The notes: generated by a model from the sequence alone, not told the origin. A stretch of 64,000 bases of DNA from Amycolatopsis sp. (GCF_025464955.1 NZ_JAODNM010000023.1:62001-126000); one strand, 5' to 3'; shown: positions 1-8,664, counted from the stretch's first letter. Numbers and translations are program-made.

Positions 1-483
1 CCGGTGGCCCAGCACTGGATCGGCTGGGCGCCGGAAGCCGTGATGGCCAAGGAAGACCGGCATCGTTTTCTGCAGGTCGTCCCCGGGACCGGCCCGGACC
101 GTGACTGGCCGGACGCGGCGTACCTAGTGGCGATCCACCGGCGCGTGGACCGGATAGCCGGCATGGTCACCGTCTCGCGGATCGAGGGCCGCGGGCACGA
201 GCTCGGCGGCTGGCTCGCGCCGACGTTCCGCGGCAGGGGCCTCGGCTCCGAACTGTTCCGCGCCGGGTTGGAGCTCGGGCACCAGCACCTCGGCCTGCGC
301 CGGATCCGGGCCGCTGTCGAGGCGGGGAACGCCGGCAGCCTCCGAGCCGTCGCCGCCGCGGATTTCGACGCGGTGTCCGGCCCGCCGACGTACATTCTGG
401 AGAACGGACGCGAGATCGCCGCCCGCTGGTTCTCTCACGAAGTCGAGCACGCCGGCTGCTGCCGAGGTCCCCAGCCCGCGTGA
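1..483 (+). CDS. GNAT-family N-acetyltransferase (5' end outside window)
   Basis: Acetyl-CoA-dependent N-acetyltransferase fold. The acetyl-CoA binding signature RGRGLGSELF is visible about 75 residues in, preceded by a GGWL beta strand and followed by an RIRAAVEAGNAGS helix/strand typical of RimJ-like GNATs. The frame is open to base 1; a GTG at 4 is possible but the real start is probably upstream. Substrate unknown. Its 3' end overlaps the convergent flavin monooxygenase gene by 49 bp (435-483), so one of the two C-termini is probably poorly conserved. Confidence 0.75.
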   Translation, partial: PVAQHWIGWAPEAVMAKEDRHRFLQVVPGTGPDRDWPDAAYLVAIHRRVDRIAGMVTVSRIEGRGHELGGWLAPTFRGRGLGSELFRAGLELGHQHLGLRRIRAAVEAGNAGSLRAVAAADFDAVSGPPTYILENGREIAARWFSHEVEHAGCCRGPQPA

Positions 484-1703
484 CCGTCACGCAACGAAGT
501 TTCGTTGGTAGTCCGGTAATGCGATACCGTTGGCGGCTTCCTCGATCGTTTCATGATGCCGCGCATGACCAGGCCCTTCCACGGCAGCTTCGGCAGGATC
601 CTGATCATCTGGTGCTGGAACCAGATCTGCCACCACTTGCCCTGGGTCATCTGCTTGGCGATGTTAACGCCGAGCGCCTGGTTCAGCTGCACGAAGTCCG
701 CGATTTCCTCGGCGTACGCGGGAAACGCCCTCGTGTGGTCGCCGCCGGTCGCGGCCAGCTGGCCGGCCAGCGCGTAGGCACCGACGAGCGCCATGCTGGT
801 GCCCTGCCCCGAGGCCGGGGACGGGCCGTACGCCGCGTCGCCGACCAGGACCGTGCGTCCGCGTGACCAAGTGTCCAGGCGGATCTGGCTCACCGAGTCG
901 AAGTAGAAGTCCGGCGTCGAGGCCATGTCCGAGAGCAGTTGGCCGATCTCCCACTCGCCGTCGGCGAACGCGTCGGCGAGGATCTCCTTCTGCTGGTCGA
1001 TGTCGCGGTAGTCGTAGTCGAGTTCCGGTGAGGAGAACAGGAAAAACGCCTTGGCGTCGACGCTTCCCTTGGTGCTGTAGACATTGACGACCTTGCCCGG
1101 CGTGCTGTGGGTCAGCTCCCACCGGTCGAGGTCGAAGCGGTTGGGCACGGTGAAGATCGAGACGTAGCAACCGAGGTGGTTCGTGATGGGTGCTTCGGGG
1201 CCGAACGTCAGCGCGCGGACGCCCGAGTGCTGGCCGTCGGCGCCGACGACGAGGTCGAACCGCCGCGGCGCGCTGGTGGCGAAGGTGACGTACACGCCGT
1301 CGGCGTCCTCGGTCATCGAAGTGATGTAGTCGCCGAAGATGTACTCCGTCGTGTCCTTGGTCGCGTCGTAGAGGATCTTGCTGAGGTCGCCGCGCATCAG
1401 CTCGAGATCGCCTTCCGACCGGAAGCCGAACAACTCGCCGTCCAGCTCGGCGATGCGCGTGCCCTCGCCGTTGACGAACGAGCCGCCGCGCATCGACGTG
1501 TGCTTGCGCTCGAACTCGGCGCGCAGGCCCATCCGGTCGACGACGTCCATCGCGACACCGCGAATGTCCACTTTGTAGCCGCCGGGCCGCAGCTCGGGAG
1601 CGCGTTCGGCGATCGTCGGGTTGAAGCCGTAGCGGCGGAGCCAGAAGGCCAGTGCGGGGCCGGCGATGCTGGCGCCGGAGATGAGGATGTCGTTGCTTTT
1701 CAT
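435..1703 (-). CDS. FAD-dependent monooxygenase (TetX/PHBH-like)
   Basis: Class A flavoprotein monooxygenase of 422 residues. Visible motifs are the N-terminal dinucleotide-binding GASIAGPALAFWL (about residues 10-22), the central LVVGADGQHSGVR (DG motif) and the C-terminal TVLVGDAAYGPSPASGQG (GD motif that binds FAD ribose). The family uses NAD(P)H and O2 to hydroxylate aromatic or polyketide substrates or to inactivate tetracycline-like drugs; the substrate cannot be read from the sequence. Starts at ATG 1703, divergent from the YCII-like gene at 1824, so the 120 bp between them holds both promoters. The last about 16 codons overlap the GNAT gene. Confidence 0.85.
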   Translation of the reverse strand: MKSNDILISGASIAGPALAFWLRRYGFNPTIAERAPELRPGGYKVDIRGVAMDVVDRMGLRAEFERKHTSMRGGSFVNGEGTRIAELDGELFGFRSEGDLELMRGDLSKILYDATKDTTEYIFGDYITSMTEDADGVYVTFATSAPRRFDLVVGADGQHSGVRALTFGPEAPITNHLGCYVSIFTVPNRFDLDRWELTHSTPGKVVNVYSTKGSVDAKAFFLFSSPELDYDYRDIDQQKEILADAFADGEWEIGQLLSDMASTPDFYFDSVSQIRLDTWSRGRTVLVGDAAYGPSPASGQGTSMALVGAYALAGQLAATGGDHTRAFPAYAEEIADFVQLNQALGVNIAKQMTQGKWWQIWFQHQMIRILPKLPWKGLVMRGIMKRSRKPPTVSHYRTTNETSLRDGHAGWGPRQQPACSTS

Positions 1704-1823
1704 GTCACCGAGGCTGGGCCGGGCCGCTTACCGGCCGCGCACCATCCGCGCACCGCCGCGCCGGACCTGGGTGTCTGGGTAGAGTCCCGGTGTCAGCAGG
1801 CGCAGCCCGAAGGAGACATCGTC

Positions 1824-2246
1824 ATGCGGTTCATGGTCCTGCTCAAGGCCACCGAAGCGACTGAAGCCGGCAAGCTGCCGTCGACGGAACTCCTCACCGC
1901 GATGGGGAAGTTCAACGAGGAAATGGTCGACGCCGGTGTGCTGGTGGCGGGCGAGGGGATCCACCCGAGCTCCCGCGGCTCCCGCGTGAAGCTGCTCGCC
2001 GGGAACGCGACGATCACCGATGGCCCGTTCACCGAGACGAAAGAACTGATCTCCGGCTTTTGGATCCTCGACGTCGAGTCGAAGGAAGAGGCCATCGGAT
2101 GGGCGAAGCGCATGCCAGCGGCGCACGAGATCGAGATCAACCTCGAGATCCGCCAGGTCTTCCAAGCCGAGGACTTCGGTGAGAACTTCACTCCCGAGCT
2201 GCGCGAAGCCGAGGAGCGCCTGCGCGCCCGCAGTGACCAGCAGTAG
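1824..2246 (+). CDS. YCII/DGPF-domain protein
   Basis: A 140-residue protein of the YCII-related (DGPF) family: it begins MRFMVLLKATEATE and carries the diagnostic DGPFTETKELISGFWILDV segment near residues 70-90. The family has a ferredoxin-like dimeric alpha/beta barrel fold; in actinobacteria members often sit beside ECF sigma factors, but none is adjacent here. ATG 1824 is chosen because AGGAG lies 8-12 bases upstream and homology begins there; the open frame continues upstream to 1107 without coding character. Function unknown beyond the fold. Confidence 0.85.
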   Translation: MRFMVLLKATEATEAGKLPSTELLTAMGKFNEEMVDAGVLVAGEGIHPSSRGSRVKLLAGNATITDGPFTETKELISGFWILDVESKEEAIGWAKRMPAAHEIEINLEIRQVFQAEDFGENFTPELREAEERLRARSDQQ

Positions 2247-2257
2247 AAATGACTGAA

Positions 2258-2284
2258 GGGGCCGAACCGGTCGGGTTCGGCCCC
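2258..2284. terminator. Bidirectional stem-loop between convergent genes
   Basis: An 11-bp GC-rich stem (GGGGCCGAACC pairing with GGTTCGGCCCC) around a 5-nt loop, placed between the convergent ends of the YCII gene (2246) and the DUF2165 gene (2298). No U-tract on the plus side, so a bidirectional or weak intrinsic terminator is inferred. Confidence 0.6.
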
Positions 2285-2297
2285 CTCAGCCTGTTCT

Positions 2298-2825
2298 TCA
2301 GTCGGTGGTGACGGTGTTCTCCCTGGCACGCGGCAGGTTCGCGATGATCAGTGCGAACGACGCGATGATGATGTTCTGCAGTGCCGACTGCAGGCCGTTC
2401 CACTTGGACGACTGCCACATCTGGAAGTACTCGCCGCCGACGGCGATGAACCCGCCGGCGAACAGCACCAGCCACATCAGCCAGCCCAGCGTGGACAGCC
2501 GGCGTGCGGTGTCCGTCGTTCCTCGTCCGCCGAGCGCGCGTACCCAGGCGACGACGGCCGCGATCAGGACCAGGGCCGCGATCGTCTCCCACGCGATGAT
2601 CAGCACGTACGCACTGGTGACCAGGGTCGGGTTCGTGACCGACCGCCACATCAGGTGCGGCGACTTGAAGGTCGTGTCCATGGCGAAGACATGCACCACG
2701 AACTGGTGATTGGTTTCGTAGTCGGTGATGTTGCCGAGCGCGATCAGGGTCATCTGCAGGGCAGTGATGACAGTGAGCACGGCGACGACCGTCCGGAGAC
2801 TCCCCATCCGGTGAAGGACACGCAT
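2298..2825 (-). CDS. DUF2165 small integral membrane protein
   Basis: A 175-residue polytopic membrane protein with about four hydrophobic segments (residues 10-30, 68-88, 108-130, 150-168) and the DUF2165 hallmark of a loop containing NITDYETNHQFVVHVFAMDTT followed by SVTNP. No catalytic motif and no known role. It is divergent from the SDR gene at 2944, and the 118-bp intergenic region contains a perfect 20-bp inverted repeat that may control one or both genes. Confidence 0.8.
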   Translation of the reverse strand: MRVLHRMGSLRTVVAVLTVITALQMTLIALGNITDYETNHQFVVHVFAMDTTFKSPHLMWRSVTNPTLVTSAYVLIIAWETIAALVLIAAVVAWVRALGGRGTTDTARRLSTLGWLMWLVLFAGGFIAVGGEYFQMWQSSKWNGLQSALQNIIIASFALIIANLPRARENTVTTD

Positions 2826-2869
2826 GGTGGGAATCTAACTCACATCGCTTGAGGAAAGATCGGATCTTA

Positions 2870-2924
2870 GTTATTGACCTTATGGTCCAGAACGGCTACG
2901 GTTATGGACCATAAGGTCAATAAC
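2870..2924. promoter_or_regulatory. Perfect 20-bp inverted repeat operator overlapping an SDR promoter
   Basis: Left arm GTTATTGACCTTATGGTCCA (2870-2889) and its exact reverse complement (2905-2924) flank a 15-nt spacer. Within it, on the plus strand, TTGACC (2874-2879) and TACGGT (2897-2902) are 17 bp apart, a good -35/-10 pair aimed at the SDR gene. Each arm also contains the smaller dyad GACC-TTAT-GGTC. The arrangement suggests repression by a dimeric or tetrameric regulator (TetR or MarR type) that is not encoded next to it. Confidence 0.65.
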
Positions 2925-2943
2925 AACTCGACGGGATGGTCTC

Positions 2944-3693
2944 ATGAGCGCCACGCTGCAGGACAAGGTCGCTGTCGTCACCGGTGGCACCACGGGGATC
3001 GGGCTCGGGATCGCCAAGAGGTTCGTCGCCGAGGGCGCTCGCGTCTTCATCACCGGCAGGCGCAAGGACGCGCTGGACGACGCGATCGCGGAGATTGGCG
3101 GGAGCGTCGAAGGGATCCAAGCCGATTCTTCCAGCCTTGCCGACCTGGACAGGCTTTTCGAGACGGTAAAGGCCTCGGCGGGCAGTCTTGATGTGCTCGT
3201 CGCCAACGCCGGTGGTGGCACGATGGAGCCGTTGGGCTCGATCACCGAAGAGGGCTTCGAGGCGACTTTCGCGACGAACGTGAAGGGCGTCGTCTTCACC
3301 GTGCAGAAGGCGCTTCCCCTGCTCTCGCCGGGGTCTTCGGTGATCCTCACCGGTTCGACCACATCTGCCAAGGGGATGCCGGGTGGCAGCGTTTACGCCG
3401 CCACCAAAGCAGCTGTCCGAAACTTCGCCCGGAGCTGGATCATCGAGCTGAAGGGCCGCGACATCCGAGTCAACGTCCTGAGCCCCGGACCGATCCGGAC
3501 ACCGGGCCTGCTCGGCATCCCCGCGGCCGGGCAGCAGGAGGAGTTCCTCGCCGCTCAGGCCGACGCGGTGCCGCTGGGCCGCATCGGCCGCCCTGACGAG
3601 ATCGCGGCCGCCGCCCTGTTCCTTGCCACGGATGCGGCCAGCTTCGTGAACGGCGTCGAATTCTTCGTCGACGGTGGCCAGGCGCAGCTCTAG
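2944..3693 (+). CDS. SDR-family oxidoreductase
   Basis: Classical short-chain dehydrogenase/reductase of 249 residues. The Rossmann motif VTGGTTGIGLGIAK (about residues 12-25) binds NAD(P)H; NAGGG is the structural NNAG variant; the catalytic Ser lies in LTGSTTSAK and the YxxxK pair in SVYAATKAAVRNF. The C-terminus ends with the usual FFVDGGQAQL. Substrate unknown. It is the only gene downstream of the TTGACC/TACGGT promoter embedded in the 2870-2924 palindrome, so expression is probably inducible. Confidence 0.88.
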   Translation: MSATLQDKVAVVTGGTTGIGLGIAKRFVAEGARVFITGRRKDALDDAIAEIGGSVEGIQADSSSLADLDRLFETVKASAGSLDVLVANAGGGTMEPLGSITEEGFEATFATNVKGVVFTVQKALPLLSPGSSVILTGSTTSAKGMPGGSVYAATKAAVRNFARSWIIELKGRDIRVNVLSPGPIRTPGLLGIPAAGQQEEFLAAQADAVPLGRIGRPDEIAAAALFLATDAASFVNGVEFFVDGGQAQL

Positions 3694-3793
3694 TTCCGGG
3701 TCTCCCACCCTCCTTGAACCGGCGAGGCGAGCGCGCGGACGGAGTCGTTATCCTCGCGGCATCGAACGCATCAACCACCTCCTCGACCTGACA

Positions 3794-4045
3794 ATGGAGG
3801 ACAGCGCAGTCGATGAATCCTCAGAACGAAGCGAAGCCCTGGAACAGGTGACGATCGCGAGCCTGTCCAAGATCAGTACGGCGATGCGGGTTTTTCGGCG
3901 GTGGGCGGAAAGCGCGGGCCTGCGACCCAGCGAAACGGTGTACGTCAGTTGGACCAAGGTTCGTCGGCGGCTCCGGTTCTCCAAGTCCGGCAACCCGGAC
4001 ATCGAGCGGGCGTACCGAACCCACTGGTTACCGCCGAAGGTTTGA
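3794..4045 (+). CDS. Small basic hypothetical protein
   Basis: An 83-residue product from ATG 3794, with an acidic start (MEDSAVDESSERSEALEQ) and a basic, aromatic-rich remainder (RVFRRWAESAGL, KVRRRLRFSKSGNPDIERAY) ending THWLPPKV. The frame is also open from 3674, overlapping the SDR stop, but that upstream part is Arg/Ser-rich and looks non-coding. I do not recognise the family. A 23-bp hairpin follows 32 bp downstream and could terminate it. Confidence 0.45.
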   Translation: MEDSAVDESSERSEALEQVTIASLSKISTAMRVFRRWAESAGLRPSETVYVSWTKVRRRLRFSKSGNPDIERAYRTHWLPPKV

Positions 4046-4077
4046 CTGGCCGGGTCGGTTCGGGCCGGGTTTGAGAA

Positions 4078-4128
4078 CCCTCAAGGCCACTTTGACCGCG
4101 GTGAACGCGGTCAAAGTGGCCTTGAGGG
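4078..4128. repeat. Perfect 23-bp hairpin, AAGGCCACTTT-type intergenic palindrome
   Basis: The arms 4078-4100 and 4106-4128 are exact reverse complements around a 5-nt loop (GTGAA); the core is AAGGCCACTTTGACCGC. It sits between convergent genes and can act as a bidirectional terminator. A related core, AAGGCCACCTT, forms the hairpin at 13170-13222, so this looks like a dispersed lineage-specific element rather than a one-off terminator. Confidence 0.75.
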
Positions 4129-4143
4129 AACGCGCGTACTACG

Positions 4144-4890
4144 TCAGACAGCGATCCGGCCGCCGTCCACCGGCAGCACAGCGCCGTGCACGAAGCTGGA
4201 CCGGTCGGTGGCCAGGAACGCGATCGCCTCGGCGATCTCCGCCGCGTTGCCGGGACGGCCGGCCGGCGCCTGCGACGCCAGCTGGTCGAGGGCCTCGCCC
4301 ATGCCCACGGTGCCTTCGGTGCGGGTGGGACCGGGGCTGACGGCGTTGACCCGCACCCCGCTCGGCCCGTACTCGGCGGCCCACGACTTGGTCAGCAGCA
4401 CCAAGGCGGCCTTGCTGGCGCCGTACAGCGCCATGCCGTTGGCCCCGTACTCGGCGACCATGGTGGATACGTTGATGATCGCTCCGTGGCCACGCTTGGC
4501 CATCTCCGGTGCCAGTTCGGCGACCAGGAAGTACGGCGCCTTCACGTTGACCGAGAACACCTCGTCGAAATCCGACTCCACGGTGTCGGCGGTCGGCCCG
4601 AACGGGAAGATGCCGGCGTTGTTCACCAACACGTCGACGTGCCCGACCAGCTCACGGGCGCGGGCGGCCAGCGACCGGGCCGACGCCTCGTCGCCCAGCT
4701 CGGTGGCGACGAAGTCGGCCTGCCCGCCGGCACTGCGGATGGCCTCGACGACCTGCGCGCCTCGGCCCGCGTCCCGCCCGGAGAGCACGACGTGCGCGCC
4801 GAGCCCGGCCAGCGTTGTGGCGGCGGCGCGGCCGATGCCACTGGTTCCACCGGTCACCAAAGCCGTGGTACCCGACAATTCTGACGACAT
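4144..4890 (-). CDS. SDR-family oxidoreductase
   Basis: A 248-residue short-chain dehydrogenase: ALVTGGTSGIGRAAATTL cofactor loop, NNAGIFPFG, NVSTMVAEYG (catalytic Ser), YGASKAALVLL (YxxxK) and a closing LPVDGGRIAV. ATG 4890 is chosen over an in-frame ATG at 4995 because GAGGG lies just upstream and the SDR fold starts there. It follows the LysR gene in the same direction, separated by about 116 bp containing overlapping palindromes (4962-5002), so it may be a LysR target or a separately controlled unit. Confidence 0.88.
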   Translation of the reverse strand: MSSELSGTTALVTGGTSGIGRAAATTLAGLGAHVVLSGRDAGRGAQVVEAIRSAGGQADFVATELGDEASARSLAARARELVGHVDVLVNNAGIFPFGPTADTVESDFDEVFSVNVKAPYFLVAELAPEMAKRGHGAIINVSTMVAEYGANGMALYGASKAALVLLTKSWAAEYGPSGVRVNAVSPGPTRTEGTVGMGEALDQLASQAPAGRPGNAAEIAEAIAFLATDRSSFVHGAVLPVDGGRIAV

Positions 4891-4961
4891 GTCATACCCT
4901 CGTTTCTTGACGCGGAAAAATCCCGACGGCCGGTGCAACGACAACACCGACCGGCGACTTC

Positions 4962-5002
4962 CGGCCAATTGGCCGCCATTTCTTATGGCGGCCATAAGAA
5001 AT
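4962..5002. promoter_or_regulatory. Overlapping palindromes upstream of the SDR gene
   Basis: Three overlapping dyads: CGGCCAATTGGCCG (4962-4975), GGCCGCCAT-N5-ATGGCGGCC (4971-4993) and a 12-bp dyad ATTTCTTATGGC-G-GCCATAAGAAAT (4978-5002). The near absence of a loop favours a protein-binding operator over a terminator. It starts 4 bp beyond the LysR stop codon and about 90 bp before the SDR start. The CTTATGG/CCATAAG half-sites recur in the 2870-2924 operator. Confidence 0.55.
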
Positions 5003-5006
5003 TCGG

Positions 5007-5897
5007 CTAGCCGCGGTCGAGACTCGCGACGAGCAGCCCGAGATCACGCCGGTGCGAACTCGCCGCCCACACCGCCCACGTCCGCCGCACCAGCGGGTGC
5101 CCGACCAGGGGTGTCCACACCACGGACTCGGGGACGGGCTGCGACCAGTCCGGTGGCGCCAGCGCGAACGCTCCGCCGCCGGTGACCGCGGCCAGCTTCA
5201 CCTCGGCGATCAGCTCCTGCCCGGCTGGCGCGGCCGGTCCCAGGTCCAGCCCGTGACTGCGCAGGATCGCGGTCAGCTCGTCGTACCAGGCGGGACTGCC
5301 GGACCGGGGAAAGCCGACCCAGTCGAGACCGGCCAGCGCGTCCAGCCGAATGCCGTCGACCCCGGCGATCTTCGAGGCCTGCTCGGCGGCCATCAGCACG
5401 CCGAGCCGCTCCTCGGCGACGAGCATCGCGTCGAAGTCCGGCCCGATCGGGTGTTCCCGCACCAGGCCGAGGTCCAGCTCACCGTCACGCAGCGCCTCGA
5501 ACTGGGCCGCCGTCGAGAGGTGCCGGGCCTGCACCCGCGTGCCGGGACGGGCCGCGGCGAGGTCGGCAAGCGGCTTGGGCAGCAGGTCCGCGGGCAGCTC
5601 CAGCGGGATGCCGATGCGCAATACAGTGCTGCCGGCCTCGGTGTGCCGGGCAAGGGCCGACAGCGCCTGATCGTGCCGGGCGAGCACTGCCCGTGCCTCG
5701 GTCAGCAGCGTCATCCCGGCCTCGGTGGGCTGCACCCCGGTGCTACGCCGCACCATCAGCTGGACGCCGAGCTGCCGCTCCAGCGCTGTCATCGTCTGCG
5801 ACAGCGCCGGCTGGCTGATGTGCAGCTTCCGCGCCGCCGCGGACAGGCTGCCCTCTTCCACCACGACGACGAAAGCCCGCATTTCCCGCAATTCCAC
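5007..5897 (-). CDS. LysR-family transcriptional regulator
   Basis: A 296-residue regulator from GTG 5897. The winged helix-turn-helix is typical: VELREMRAFVVVVEEGSLS, AARKLHISQPALSQTMTALE. Then comes the periplasmic-binding-like effector domain (about residues 90-290) with the LRIGIPLELPADLLP beta strand. GTG 5897 places ELREMRAF at the N-terminus as in most LysR proteins; an ATG at 5945 would add 16 unrelated residues. Divergent from the DinB-like gene at 6020 and upstream of the SDR gene, both plausible targets. Confidence 0.88.
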   Translation of the reverse strand: MELREMRAFVVVVEEGSLSAAARKLHISQPALSQTMTALERQLGVQLMVRRSTGVQPTEAGMTLLTEARAVLARHDQALSALARHTEAGSTVLRIGIPLELPADLLPKPLADLAAARPGTRVQARHLSTAAQFEALRDGELDLGLVREHPIGPDFDAMLVAEERLGVLMAAEQASKIAGVDGIRLDALAGLDWVGFPRSGSPAWYDELTAILRSHGLDLGPAAPAGQELIAEVKLAAVTGGGAFALAPPDWSQPVPESVVWTPLVGHPLVRRTWAVWAASSHRRDLGLLVASLDRG

Positions 5898-6019
5898 CCG
5901 TCCATCACACCACACACGGGCCAAAGAACGGCTTATGACAGCCATCGGTAAGTCGTCTGGCCGGCGCTGGGATAAGAGCCGGTAATGGGGTTGTGTGGTT
6001 TCGACGGAAAGGAATCACG

Positions 6020-6790
6020 ATGAAGGACACCGATTGGCTCGCCGCGTTGCACGCGAGTTCCCGACGACTGGCCGAAGCGGTCGACGGCCTGACCGACAAG
6101 CAGCTGGCCACGCCGTCGTACGCGAGCGGCTGGACCATCGCCCAGGTGCTGTCCCACCTCGGCAGCGCCGCCGAGATCGGCGCGGTGCTGGTGCAGCGCG
6201 GCATCGACGGCGACCCGACCGGTCCGGGGGAGCAGGACACCAAGCCCGTATGGCAGCGCTGGGATGCGATGTCCGCGCTGGAGCAGCGGGCAGCGTGGCG
6301 CGAGGCAGACGCCCGCCACCTGAAACTGCTGGACTCCGCAGACATAGCGGACGTGCAGGTGCCGTATTTCGCCGGCCTGCTCAGCGTTCCCGTCTATGCC
6401 GGCTACCGGTTGTCCGAGCATTCGGTGCACGGCTGGGACATCGAGGTCGCGCTCGATCGGTCCGCGAAGATCCCAGCGGACGAGGTGGAACTGCTGTGGC
6501 AGCGGCTGGACCGGGTCGCGACCCGCTTCCGCGACGCGAAGACGTTGACACGCCTCAAACCCGGCCAGATCGCCCTCGAGCTGACAGAGCCGCCTCGCAC
6601 GCTGTGCCTGGACCTGGGCGGCGAGCTGCACATCGTGCCGTGCGAACCCGGCGACCCCACGGCGACGGTACAGGGATCCGCCGAGGCCGTACTTCGCCTT
6701 GTGTACGGCCGAAATCGCGTCGAGGACGGCGTCGCCGCCACTGGCGGGGTGACTGTCGACGACGTCCGGTCCCTCTTCCCCGGCTACTGA
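6020..6790 (+). CDS. Maleylpyruvate isomerase/DinB-type mycothiol-dependent enzyme
   Basis: A 256-residue member of the actinobacterial TIGR03083-like family: an N-terminal DinB four-helix bundle (SGWTIAQVLSHLGSAAEIG) with a metal-site histidine (LSHL) and a second His in LSEHSVHGWDIEVAL, plus a C-terminal SCP-2-like region (about residues 170-256). Characterised members use mycothiol as cofactor or act in xenobiotic and maleylpyruvate metabolism. ATG 6020 follows AAAGGA at good spacing. It is divergent from LysR. Exact substrate unknown. Confidence 0.75.
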   Translation: MKDTDWLAALHASSRRLAEAVDGLTDKQLATPSYASGWTIAQVLSHLGSAAEIGAVLVQRGIDGDPTGPGEQDTKPVWQRWDAMSALEQRAAWREADARHLKLLDSADIADVQVPYFAGLLSVPVYAGYRLSEHSVHGWDIEVALDRSAKIPADEVELLWQRLDRVATRFRDAKTLTRLKPGQIALELTEPPRTLCLDLGGELHIVPCEPGDPTATVQGSAEAVLRLVYGRNRVEDGVAATGGVTVDDVRSLFPGY

Positions 6791-6859
6791 CTACCGCTGA
6801 CCTGATCGACCGGCTCGTCGAGAGCGTCGGGACCTGGCACACGGCGTGACCGAGGCGGG

Positions 6860-8422
6860 TCAAAGACGAACGCCGCCGAGCGGAGGTGGCAGCAGCGATT
6901 GAGGACGAGCCGTTGTCGCCGACCGCTCTCTCTGCTGGCAACTGCACCCACGAAGCAGCGCGGCAATCGAGTGAAGTCTGTCGGCCGTCGACGACATTGC
7001 CCAGTGTGGATCGGATACCGCCGCGCGTGTGGCGGCGATGCTCTCCTGCAGTTGCTCCGACAGCTCGCCAGGTGCCCGCGCAGTAAAGGAGTCGAGCTCG
7101 GCGTCGATCGCTCGGAGTCCGTCGCGTGTGTCGGCGAGCGGGGAGCGGCGGCCGATGAGCCGGGCGAACCGGCGGTGTGAAGCGAGGGTGGGAGCGGCAT
7201 TGTCCGCCAGCGTCAAAGCCTGACGGTACCGCGCTCGCGCCGAGATTCGTCGAGCTGCCGCCGCCTCACCTACTTCGCCGACGTCGGTGAGGTAGGTGGT
7301 GAGCGCGGTCAGGGCGGTGGTCGTATGGCGCTTGAGAACGTCAGTCGTCCGGATCGGAAGCACGAACCAGGCGGCTGCCGCTCCGAGTACCGCGCCGCAG
7401 GCAATCGCTTCCAGCCGAATGGCGAGCAGGTTCGTCCCGCTGAGCCCGAAATAGGCGTACATCAGGGCCAACCCGCTGGTGATGCTCGCGGCCCAATAGA
7501 AGTAGCTGAAGTTCCGAAGCCAGCTGGCGACCGCGAGGATCAGGAAGATCACGACGACGAGCCACGGATCCTGGCGACCGAAGTAGCCGGACAGCAGCGT
7601 CGCGATGACCGTTCCGGTGGCGGCGCCGGCCAGGCGCAGCATGCTCTTGTGGATGACATCACCGCGGCCGCGGTTTCCGCTACCGACGATGTACGCGGTC
7701 AGGACAGCCCACTGCCAGTGCTCGCCGAACAACCAGTGGCCGGCGGCGAAGGCAGCCCCGAGCGCACACCCCATCTGGACTGCCATCCGCGTTGTCGCCG
7801 GAAGTTGTTTCCAGCCACGGGCGGTGTCGCCGGTCGCCCGACCAGGCCGCGTGGCGGGTGGGGAAGCGGGCGGCATGAATCCTGTTCGGACCGCCGCGAG
7901 GTGGAGGATAACGGCCCACGACATGGTGGCGGCCGCTATCACCGCGATCCAGGCGATGTGAACAGGGTCGATCCGCGGATCCGCCGGTGTCACCAATGCG
8001 ACGACGAAGGCGATCGACACGAGCGACCCGGCCCACGTGACGGTCGGGCCGAATTTCCGGATCCAGATCACTCCGGCGACGGACGCGCTGAACAGGGCGG
8101 CTCCCACGACCACATGCGTCGACATCAGGCTGCCGATCACGCTGGCAAGTGTCATCGCGGCTGCCTGTAGCAGCACGATGCCGGACACGTTCGCGAATTG
8201 GTTGCGGCGCAGGCCGGCGTTGGACGATCGGAGTACGCGTCCCGCGCTGAGCGCGAGCACGATCGAGAGCACGACGACATCGGTATGCAAATGGGCCGCG
8301 GTCTCGATGGACCAGGCGGTGAAGAAGCTCGCAAGCACTGTGCCCATGGTGACCACAGTGCCGCGTGCATAGTTGAGCCCGGGGTCCCTCGGTAGCCGCC
8401 ACTGGTGAAATAGGTTCGCCAT
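6860..8422 (-). CDS. FUSC-family (fusaric acid resistance-like) membrane transporter
   Basis: A 520-residue membrane protein. Residues about 20-180 hold a first block of hydrophobic helices; a second block at about 210-350 is separated by a Pro/Arg-rich linker, with the conserved AGAATGTVIATLLSGYFG segment. The C-terminal third is soluble and helical (AARRISARARYRQALTLADNA). This duplicated layout is typical of FUSC/YccS-like efflux proteins for aromatic acids. Divergent from the MarR regulator at 8665, which probably controls it. Confidence 0.8.
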   Translation of the reverse strand: MANLFHQWRLPRDPGLNYARGTVVTMGTVLASFFTAWSIETAAHLHTDVVVLSIVLALSAGRVLRSSNAGLRRNQFANVSGIVLLQAAAMTLASVIGSLMSTHVVVGAALFSASVAGVIWIRKFGPTVTWAGSLVSIAFVVALVTPADPRIDPVHIAWIAVIAAATMSWAVILHLAAVRTGFMPPASPPATRPGRATGDTARGWKQLPATTRMAVQMGCALGAAFAAGHWLFGEHWQWAVLTAYIVGSGNRGRGDVIHKSMLRLAGAATGTVIATLLSGYFGRQDPWLVVVIFLILAVASWLRNFSYFYWAASITSGLALMYAYFGLSGTNLLAIRLEAIACGAVLGAAAAWFVLPIRTTDVLKRHTTTALTALTTYLTDVGEVGEAAAARRISARARYRQALTLADNAAPTLASHRRFARLIGRRSPLADTRDGLRAIDAELDSFTARAPGELSEQLQESIAATRAAVSDPHWAMSSTADRLHSIAALLRGCSCQQRERSATTARPQSLLPPPLGGVRL

Positions 8423-8664
8423 GTCGTATCAATCTCCGCGCGTAGTCGTCCTATGGGCCAATCTTACGCGCAATTTAGTTCGCAGTCACGTACTAGTTTC
8501 GCTGCGGCTCCTGGTCGGTCGCCTGGCCGGAGCGTCGACGCAGCTGGCTCTCTCGGACCGAACGCGCTGGTGATGACCAGTGAATGCGTACTGTGCCTGC
8601 TGCGCTAGCACGTCATGGTCGGGAAAATCTTGCCCATTAGTACTGTGATGCTTACGGTAGGTGC

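Noticed and set aside
1107..1823. Long open extension upstream of the YCII-like gene on the plus strand
   Set aside because: It is antisense to the flavin monooxygenase gene, has no motif, and the conserved YCII start with its ribosome site is at 1824.
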